DNA of 64,000 nucleotides from Paramecium tetraurelia (Eukaryota > Ciliophora > Oligohymenophorea > Peniculida > Parameciidae), in assembly GCF_000165425.1 (NCBI RefSeq), contig NW_001799477.1, forward strand, positions 310,001-374,000, read 5' to 3'. Each line of letters starts with the position of its first letter. The first letter of the stretch is position 1. The notes below the pieces were generated by a model that worked only from the letters and a program-made list of their open reading frames with translations, did not search any database and was not told where the DNA came from. The position numbers and the translations under genes are program-made. Shown piece by piece: positions 54,374-64,000 of this stretch.

Positions 54374-57300
54374 TCAAGCCTTCTTTTCTTTTTTAGCAGC
54401 AGCAGCTTCATCAGAGACACCTTCAACATCTAGAAGAAGTGCTACTCCAGCCAGAATCCATTTTCTTGGATTGAGTCTGGTTTTGAGTTGTCCAGTAAAG
54501 ATGTAGGTGTTTCCTCTATCTTCAGTTCTGTAGCATGGACATTGATAAAGAGCTTTGTCTTCTTTGCCTTCAGCAGGAACCATGAGTGCTTTGCAGTAGA
54601 CAACAGGCAGGACACTAAACATTTCTTTGGGTTTTGATTCTTCAAGTTGTCCAGTGACTACATCCCAACGAGCTAGAGAGAATTAAAATACAATATATAC
54701 CTCCTTCTAAGACGAATCCAAATACGTAGGCACCATCTTTGGCAGTCTAGTCAATTTCTTCGATGCTCTTTTTGGTGACTTCAGTGGCAATGTATAATCT
54801 ATTCAATTCTTGTGCTCTTTGTCTACCGATGACTTATTTGATGGCAGTCAAGAATGATTGGGGATTGAAGAATCTGCCAATCATGGTGACTTTGGGGATT
54901 GCATAGGGATCATCTCTGAAGAGATTGAGTTATTCAATTCTCTTGAGAAGATTGGTTAACCAGGATGCCAAACCTCTCTTTGAAGGATAGGCCAAGGCTA
55001 CCCAAACAACAGGTACTCTATTCAAAGCGATGGCATCAATGATTTGTTCCATTTATTCAGAGATGGTGAGGATACCTCTGAAACCTTGGTCGATTTCTTC
55101 CATGGATCTAACAATTTCAATGAGTAGGAAGTTCATGTATTCAAGTTCTTGCAAGAACACATTTTGATAGGGTCCTTTGTTTTCAGCATCAATCTTGTTT
55201 TTGATTTCGTCAATGTTGAATATCATGGATTTCAAGTTAATGTCTTCAGCCAATTGTTTGATGAGTTCTTACACGATTTCATTCTTGGTTCTCATACCAC
55301 TGCTGCTCTCCTCATTGGCACTGTCTTTGGGTTGCAATTCTAGAAGAGTTGAGAAGAGAGTCAAACATTATTGGGTTCTGAAACCAATTTCAGCATTTGA
55401 ATGTAATCCATAGGCAAGAGGAGTTTCTTAAGTGAGTACTTACTCAATGTGTTCAATGTACTTCTCATAATTATTGGGTGGAGGAACTTTGAAGGACAAG
55501 TTCTTGCCTTCGAATGAATGGGAAAAGTTCCAATTCATCGAATATTCCCTCATGCATGATATTGTCCAAATAACCCATGCATAATCTTCTATCCCAATCA
55601 TCGACAATGTGACCACCATACATGATTTCTCCGAAGATGTATCTCAAATCATCAAATGGCACTTTACCACCAGCTCCTTGTTCCATGTATCTGTTCATGA
55701 CCAAATAGGAATCTCTCAAGTCTCCCATGTTGAATGGATAAGACATATTCCATCCCTTGGGTCCGAAACGTCTTCTCTCAATGACAGTGGAATGGAAGAA
55801 GCACAATCCAAAGAGAATTGATTTGATCTTAGGATCTTTGTCTTCAATTTCGTCTTTGCTGAAATAAGCCCAAGCTCTCTTCATGTTGGCTCTCAAACCA
55901 GCAGGAGGTTCATTGGTCAATTTGATTGATCTATCCAACAATCCAATGGGGATTCCACTTGAGGGTTCAGCTGATAAGAACAATCTAAATCTTGGATTAC
56001 CACCACCTTGTTCTCCTGTGAATGAATCCAAAATCTTCTCCAATTCCAATAACCATTTGGGCATCAAGTGAATGTTTTGTAACATGACCCAATGTCCTTC
56101 TTTGTTACCTTCTTCGATTCTACGTCTGGCTATTTCATCCTAACCTTATCCCAAGGAGATATTCCAGAATGACTTTCCTGGTTCAATCTTATTTATTCTG
56201 GCCAACTTTTCGACTTCCTTAACGGGATCTGCTCCTGGAGATAAAATGAAGAAAATGGGAATGGTTGCATCTGAGTCATCGACTGATCCAGAAAGAACTT
56301 CTGAGAAGTTGAGTTTAGAATCCATTTCAACAAATGATTCTCCTTAAGGCAAGGCTTGTCTGATGAAGTTGGTCAAGGCAGATGTGATACGATCTGGTCT
56401 GAGACATCTCAAGACTAATAGTTTTTTGAATGGCATTTGATCCAATCTCTTCCAATCAAATGGCAATTTCACATCTTCTGGTTGCAATTCATTGTACCAA
56501 TCTTTGAATCTGATGGGAGCATCCTTCTCCATATTTTGAGCGAACAATTTGAATTCCTCCAATTGGATCAATCCTTGTACGGAATCCCAAGCTGTTTGTG
56601 ATAGCCAATCTAAGTTGTTTTCAACACCTGCTCTTGGGACACATTTGATGAGGAAATCCATTTCAGCTGGTTCATAGACCACTTCTATAACTTTCTTTTA
56701 CATCAATCTGAAGGTGATCAAAGTCAAAAAGATTAACTTGTGCTTTTCAAACAATCCTCTACTGATCCATTGATAGATTGTGTATCTGATGTTCTTTCTC
56801 AATTCCTCAGTTCTTGTTTCATCTCTGATGGTGGTTCTCTCAATGGCCTTGAAGAAGAACTTGTTGAAGGATTCCAAAGAGTATTGATACATGTGTTCCA
56901 TAACACTCAATTGAATTACCAAGAAATAAAGCATAGCACCTTCAGCAGCCACAATTCTATAAATTTCTCTTTGTTGATTGATCTCAACTTCAGTCACTTT
57001 GGCAATCTTGCTCTATTCAGTGATGGTATTGGATGTTTATTTGGTATTATCCAAGTTAGCAATCAAACTCTTGTTTTCCAAAATGGTGGAAGGATCAGCT
57101 TCTGACAATTGAATCAAAAGATTCTCCTCCAACTTATCTAATTGCACTGAGAATTCATTTTGTTATTTGACCAATTCTTGTCTCTTCATTTCTAATTCAT
57201 TTCTTTCAATGTTCACGACAGCAGCAAGTAATTATTCTTCCAATCCTGATTCAGTGACAATGAAGTTAATGATGGTACATTGTGCAGCTATTTCTGGTCT

Positions 57301-60300
57301 GAAATGTGGGTTGTACAATTTAGTCATCAAGAAGAGTTTGAACTTAGGATCATAATCAATTTGCTCTCCTCCCAATTCCAAGTAAATGGACTTTCCTTTC
57401 TTAACGATGGCTCTACTCAACAAAGGATCGAGAGTGGCATCGATTTCTTATTGGATACCTTCCAATAACACTGCCTTTCCTAGAGGAATGGCTTAATTCA
57501 ATTGTTACAACCACTTGTTTTGACTGATATTGATGGTAATCAAATTATCACCTTATGATCCTCTAATCCAAACTGAACCTTACAATTGTGGATCAATGAT
57601 GAGTGGCCATCTTGAACAAGCACTAATAATTGAAGCATTCTCCAAAGACATTTGATCTGATTACAGACCTTCATTCTTCCAACTGGCGATCTTGGCTTCA
57701 GTTGTTAAGATCTTGAGTGGATCGATACCTTGAGTCAAGGGAATCTATTTGGCTTATAAATCAGTCAACCAAATCTTGGACCACAATTCCAATCTCAATT
57801 TAGCTGAGAATGCTCCGATGTATGAAACAAAGGCAGCAGCTAACAATGCATTTCCGACAACCGATTTGATATTGCTGGACAATTCCTTGACATTTTCTCC
57901 CCAACGTTTGTTTTCACCAGCCAAACCATTAACTAGTTTCTCAGCAGCTGACAACTTCTCTTAACAAGCATTTGCATCAGCCTCGACCAATTGTTTGACT
58001 CTTTCAGCCTCTTCCAAGTCTCGTTTTAATTTGTTGACCTTCTCATTCAATGCTCTGACCTTCTCCTTAACAACACCCAATTCCTTCTTCTTTTACTCTA
58101 GATCAGCCATGGCAGCATCTCTTGATTTTTCAAGTGGATCTACCAACTTGAAAATAGTATTGAAAGTAACAATATTGACAGCCCAAGCACATAATTTGGA
58201 TGCAGCAAAGTTCTGTCCTTTCATTGATTCTTCATTGAATTTCTGAGCAGGATCTTCAATGATTTTATTGACAGATGCCAATATTTGTGGATCAATTTAT
58301 TTACCATTGAAATTGATGATTCTATCCAAGAATTGCTATGGATTGTTCATGACTTATTATGATTTCTTCCACAATTTATCTTCAGGATCTTACAATGTGA
58401 TCTTCTCTCCTAACAATATCAACACAGCTCTGGCAGTAGTTAACACACCAGTGGGAGGTGAACCCAAAGATTTCATTTCTGTGATTTGTGGTTTCTTGAT
58501 ACAATCGACGGCAGCTTTGGCCTTCTCCAATGCTGGCAATGCCTTTTCCAACTCAATTCTTGCAGTCTCAGCCAATTCTTCTGCTGCTTTGGATGCTGCG
58601 TTGGTCTTCTCTTCTTCCTCGTTGGCAATCTTTTATTCAACCTCAGCAACAGCTGATTCCTTTCCGACCTTCTCAATGAGGATGTCAGTTTCATTCTTCT
58701 TCTTGTCGACTTCAACCATCTTGATCTTCAATTCAGCCTGCAACAATTAGACCTTGCCTTGTGTATCAGCCAAAATCTACAAACCCTACTCGTATCTCTT
58801 GATTTGTTTGGAGATCTATTCTCTCTTCTCACCCAACAACTTCTTATAATAATCAATCAACTCCAAGAATGATTTGGGAGTGGTGTAATTGTATCTTCTT
58901 TCCAATTGCAAATATTTCTGATTGGCATAATCAATTGAAAGATGGACTTCAGCCATATGAAGTGAGATGATCTTTCTCAAGTCATCAGTGTCCAATTCAA
59001 CTTCCTGGATGAATCTGTATGACACATCGATGAGTGCATCTTTTGGCCAAGGGTGGAACCAATCGACACTGGTTGAATTGATGATACCTGGGAACTTACG
59101 AGATCTAATACGCATAGTGTCACCAACTGGAGAGAAACACAATACGACATGGAGATTCTTTCTCATCTTGTCCAAGAAATATTAAGTGATTGCATCCAGA
59201 TTGTCCAACACTCCTTATCCCTTGGCTTCATTTCTCAATCCTTGAATCATATTGTCATAATCCTCTTTGGGGAAGAGATCGAAGATCCATCCAGAATTCA
59301 ACATATCATTGATGGGAATCAAAAAGATTTCCTCCTTGATTTGGGAGTCAGTCAAAATGTAACATCTGCTTCCAGAACTGGGTTTAGCCACTTTCTTGTA
59401 TATTTCCTATAAGTAATTTCTGAGATCATTGATTGTGAAATTGGATGTGACCACCATCTGATCAGCATCGTATCCCAAAATGAAGGTTGCCAATCTTGTG
59501 AGTGATTATTTACCTGAACCACCGACACCAACCAACAATGCATTACCACCTGGCAACTCCAAAATACGAGCAATTCTACAAACGTGTTCCATAGCCTACT
59601 AGAACAACACCAAATTCATCATGGCCTTCACTTCATTGTACTCTCTCAACTTATCATCCAACACTTTCCTCAATGTAATGGCATCGCAATTAGTATATTG
59701 TTGTTCCTGACCGATATGTGCAGCAACAAAGGATGTGAACACATTTGGTTCTTCCAAGGGATTGTCCTTATCATCTGGTTCTCCAATGTTCTTGACCAAT
59801 GCATCCTTAACGTAATCTCTGAAGACCTTGATGTCCTCTTCATTGATGAATCTATCCTCAAACACTCTCTTGGCTTCATGTGCCCACAATCTCAACATTC
59901 TGTTTGGTTGTCCCCTGTATTGATTGGGAGTAGATCTCATTATACCCTCTACGACCTTGGCAAGTTCTCTGAAATTGAATTGATAATGGAATTTTCTGGC
60001 TGAGGGAGAATATCTTGTGTCTTTGAGAACCTTATTGAATAAGTGGATAGTGGCTTCGATCAGTTTGTCTGACAACTTGTGAATTTTATCATCGAAGGTA
60101 GCCAAATGACTGTTCAAGATGGCACCGAAGATAGTCTTAATGATTTCAGCATTTGGAGTATACATGGTGAAGACTGAGAAGTTTCTTTGCAATCTCAAAT
60201 CGATGATGAAGGATCCTGACTTTTGATTCAAGGCACTGAAGAAGAGCAAGTCTTAGAGGAATTTCCTCTCTTCCAATTGTTCTCTGTTGAAAACACTTCC

Positions 60301-63300
60301 ATAATCAACAACTTGTCTCAGCAATTGGATTGGCTGTTAGGTACCATACTTATCGACATATGGCATATTCATATCATCGATGAAGCAAATCAAAGCCTTT
60401 CCTGTAGCACTACCGAAAGTTCTACCAGACTTCTTTTCAACCATGGATTCGATGTTCTTCTACAAGGCTAAGGAATCAGTAAATGAGGAGAAGTTGATGG
60501 TCTTGTAAGACACTTGATCTGTTTTGGTTTGACTCAAATAATCCTTGATGACAGCAGATTTACCAGTACCTGCAGATCCTACAAATAAGACACACTTCTT
60601 TCTCTTGAGATGGTAGTCCAACAGAATTCTCAATCTGGTTGTATGGAGTGTAGCCACGTAGATTTTAGAGAAGATGGCTTCGTCAGTGGCAATATAAGGC
60701 ACCACTCTAGCCTACCAATGAGTCCATTTCTATTCAGCAAAATCGAAGTAGTAATCGAAACACATTCCTTATTCTGGCATTCTGACTTTGGCTGCAGCTT
60801 TCCACACTGAGTTGAAATCTTTCATGTCCTTTTCATCATCTTGTCCTCCTCCGAAACAACCACCAATAGCCCACATTCCTGCATAAATGAAATAGGCTTC
60901 ATAGATCATTTTTTGATCGTCTTCTTTCATTGCTGAGATCTTTGTGTAATCTGTCTCCAAGAGCAGAGCATCCAAGATCATACAGATGGTCATCACTTAA
61001 GCGATGTCGACTTGTGGAACAATGAGTCTGACCTTGCTCTTGTCTCTAATGTCTGGATTGGTTTCGAAGTACTATTGGAAACATCTGTAGAACACTGACT
61101 TGGCAATGTCGTCGATGGGAGGTGATTAAGGCACTTGTCCCATCAATCCTTCTCTTTTCACTACACACTTCTCGAATGACCTTTCCAACCAACTGTTCAT
61201 GTATGGCATCCAACCAATATCTGTCTCATTGATAAACAACACACCTCCTCTTGACACTGTGGCAGGTGTTGCATTCTTAAGGTTGGAAATTTCGAACAAC
61301 AATCTCATTGAAGGAGTCAAAGGAATACGATCATTGGACACAAGGGTTAGCACTTTGTTGTCGTCCATGACTGTGTTCAAGGATTCAATCCATTCAGGAT
61401 CAATATCACCATCCAAAATTGACCATTTGTGCAAGTGACTCTACTTGTATTTCTCCTCACATTTGTTTTGGTTCTTCATGATCATACTCAACACACCATT
61501 CTTCCATTCCTTTGTCTTTGTGTAACATCCAAACAATTCATCTGATGTGACAGCCTTGGGATTCAATGTATCCAATTCGAAATCCTCTCCTCTATTGTAA
61601 TGAGTCTTTGCCAATGTCTTCCATACACTTGTCTTACCACAACCTGGTGGACCTATCACAAACACACAATGTCTCACTTCCAATATTTCAGCCAATTATA
61701 CTACCTTCAACACAAACATCTCTTCAGCCACCAATCCCATATCTTACTTGGTTGTCTCAACTACAATTCTCTTCAATTCAGGATTTGTCTTACTCTCACA
61801 TTCAATTCTTGGGAACAAATCTCCTATCAAACCCAAAAAGATTGGCTTGTCATCTGTGACAATCTTTGGCATATTGAAATCTCTCAGAGCTCTCATCAAC
61901 AATGGATCCTCTGCAATCTATGGATCAGCTCTCTTCAATTTACCAGCCTGTCTCAACACTGACTTTACTGCTCTCAGACCCCAATCGTAATGTCTAGCCT
62001 TTGATAACAATTCTCTTGATAACATGTACAATGACACGAACTTTCTACTCAAAGCTCTTGCTTATTGGAAACCCTCAGACATAAGCATATTCTCACAAAT
62101 CAATACCAAATCTGGCACAACCATAGCACATGATCTGAACAACGCTTTCAAATTCTCAGGCAATTCAGTTCTACCTGCATATCCTGGATTCATAGTAATG
62201 AAGAATCCGACTGTGTCCTAAATTGAGATTTCTCCTTCTTCCATAAAGATCAACTTGGGCTTCTTTTCCTTCAATGCATCCAAAATTGTCTTCACTTGAG
62301 TACTGATGACAGACAACACTTCTATGGCTATTCTATTGAACTCATCGAAACATCCCCAAGCTCCTGATTGAGACAAACCCATAAAGATCTAAGCCATTGA
62401 GTCCTTACCCATCTGATCTGAACAATTAAACACCATGACTGGTAATCCTACTGCTCTACCTAAATCCTTTGTTGTTTCAGTTTTACCAGTACCAGCTGGA
62501 CCTGCTGGTGCACCACCCATTGTAAGATTCAATGCTTATGTCAATGTGATGTAACATCTATCTGTCAAGGGAGTAATGACCAATCTCAAGGCATTACCAA
62601 CGTATTCATATGAATAGAATCTGAACCAATCGACAATTCTAATAATACACTTTGATTTATCTCTCTCCTTCTCCCATTTGAATCTCAATGCCTATCTTAA
62701 ATGCATATCATTGTCCTTGTTGTCCCAATAGAATTTCAATTGTGACAACCAAGCAAAGGACTCCAACTCTTAAGTTTTCTAAATGCAGAACTTCTCAACC
62801 ACATCTCTTGAATGCACATCAATTGTAATAATGTTGATGATCTTCATACGCTCCAAGATTTCCAAATTACCTCTGACCTTCTTGATCAAATTATCAATAC
62901 GAACTTCAATCAATTTCAAACATTCTTTCATTGCTGTCTCAGCACCACCAGCCAAATCTTCAAAGGCTCTAGTCACATCTTCAGTCCATACAATTTATGT
63001 TGTCAACAATGCAATCTAAGCACAATAGTTCTTAACCCAATCCTCTCTTGGATTGTCACCACTTTCCCAATTCTCTGATGTCTCCTTTGCCTTCTCCAAT
63101 ATTTCCTCCAATGTCTCTCTCATCTTGTATTCCAAAGCTGACAACCAATGTTCAACTGCTCCTACACATTCGAAATTCGATGAAAATGGCACCTTCTCAT
63201 CGTCCTTAGAAATCATACTGTGAGTACTTCTTGGAACATCATTTGGATTCTTGGATGGTTCAAAACTGAGAGTCTTCATACCATCGAAACAATCACCCAA

Positions 63301-64000
63301 GAATTCGCAAACCTTGGGAGGATTCTAACCATTTGACAAGATGGTTAATAAGGATTGATTGGACAAGAAATAGAATCTTGGGAATGCCTTCTTCTTCTAT
63401 TCCAAATAATCATTCAAAGCCTTTTCACACTTCTTAATGTTTAAACTCATTGCAACCAATTGATCCTTTCTTTCATTAATGCATGCCTCAATCACCAAGG
63501 GATTGGCTGCCACTTCAGTCATGAGTTCTCTGAATTCTTTGTCAACAGCTTCAAACACTTTAGTGTCTTCTGGCAATTGCATTCTAATATCCTCAGATCC
63601 AATGAAGATATTCACCAAAGTCTTCCAATTCTTCTAAACCTTCAACCATTCACCAACCACGGAGTCAACTCTGCCCAACTTCTCTCTCCAATCTTCCACT
63701 GTGTTGTAAAAGAACTCAACATATTTACCCTATCCTTTCATACCCATCAAATCAAGAGAGTGTTAATCCAACATTTCCATCATGTTGTCCAAGGGCAAAA
63801 AGACCTTAGTCTCCTTGTAATCTTCAAATTCGAAGATCTATTTCAACCAAGCTGTCTCAATCATCTTCAACTTCTTTTCAATCTTTGCTTCCTTCGAGGC
63901 CACTTCCACAACCTCATTGATTTGAGCATCAAATTTATACAATTGCAAAGCAAGAATGTCATCAAACAAGAATGTCATTGCCTTGTGTTCAAATTTGCTC
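54374..64000 (-). CDS. Axonemal dynein heavy chain, outer-arm beta type (5' end outside window)
   Basis: The C-terminal ~3190 residues; the gene continues past the right edge. From right to left: linker region, then four AAA P-loops GPAGTGKT (AAA1), GPPGCGKT (AAA2), GSAGTGKS (AAA3) and GVGGSGKQ (AAA4), then the stalk coiled coil, AAA5/6 and the C-terminal domain. CFDEFNRI marks AAA1. The C-terminus [15 protein letters not shown] then [13 protein letters not shown] resembles DNAH9/11/17, the outer-arm beta class, better than gamma or inner-arm chains. More than 8 kb is in one frame with no introns; one 28-nt intron lies near 54673-54700. Near 55510-55526 one extra base is needed to pass from ELFP into [13 protein letters not shown]. 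Confidence 0.95.

Overview
This window is macronuclear DNA of a ciliate, almost certainly a Paramecium. Three things seen in the sequence point there. TAA and TAG occur inside nearly every conserved protein at glutamine positions, so TGA is the only stop. Introns are tiny (about 19-36 nt, mostly 22-29, GTA...TAG). Genes are packed on both strands with gaps often of only 20-90 bp. A standard-code reading breaks every gene into fragments, so the models here were built by hand with the ciliate code and by removing micro-introns. For most genes the exon total is a multiple of three; the exceptions are reported.

Layout, left to right. 0-5 kb: choline-transporter-like protein, a coiled-coil protein, and a CDC7-like kinase. 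6-8.3 kb: an MT-A70 adenine methyltransferase fused to several ZZ-type zinc fingers. 8.3-12 kb: a coiled-coil/MORN protein, a small RRM protein and a BTB protein. 12.4 kb: tRNA-Leu(UAG). 12.8-17.3 kb: a CDK9/12-type kinase, a Cys-rich type I membrane protein and an M20 peptidase. 17.3-18.6 kb: mostly small candidate genes. 18.6-23.5 kb: secreted cystatin and carboxypeptidase Q, then a convergent ceramide synthase/MBOAT pair. 23.6-34 kb: coiled-coil protein, spinster-like MFS, NEK kinase, SLC22-like transporter, an LRxxHFxLG repeat protein and two low-complexity proteins. 34-41.6 kb: MCM6, a possible PIP-box/UIM protein, NAP-type histone chaperone, SCOT CoA transferase and a helical protein. 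41.6-48 kb: class I PI3-kinase followed by an AGC kinase. 48-54 kb: a divergent WD-like locus, a TLDc protein and a long TPR protein. 54.4 kb to the right edge: the C-terminal two thirds of an axonemal outer-arm beta-type dynein heavy chain.

No mobile element, CRISPR or rRNA was seen. Several conserved genes (MCM6 twice, NAP, SCOT twice, dynein once) need one extra base to be skipped to keep frame and no micro-intron can do it. All six changes have the same sign and most lie at short homopolymers. I read them as probable sequence errors or young lesions rather than a recoding system. The most distinctive single gene is the MT-A70/ZZ fusion.
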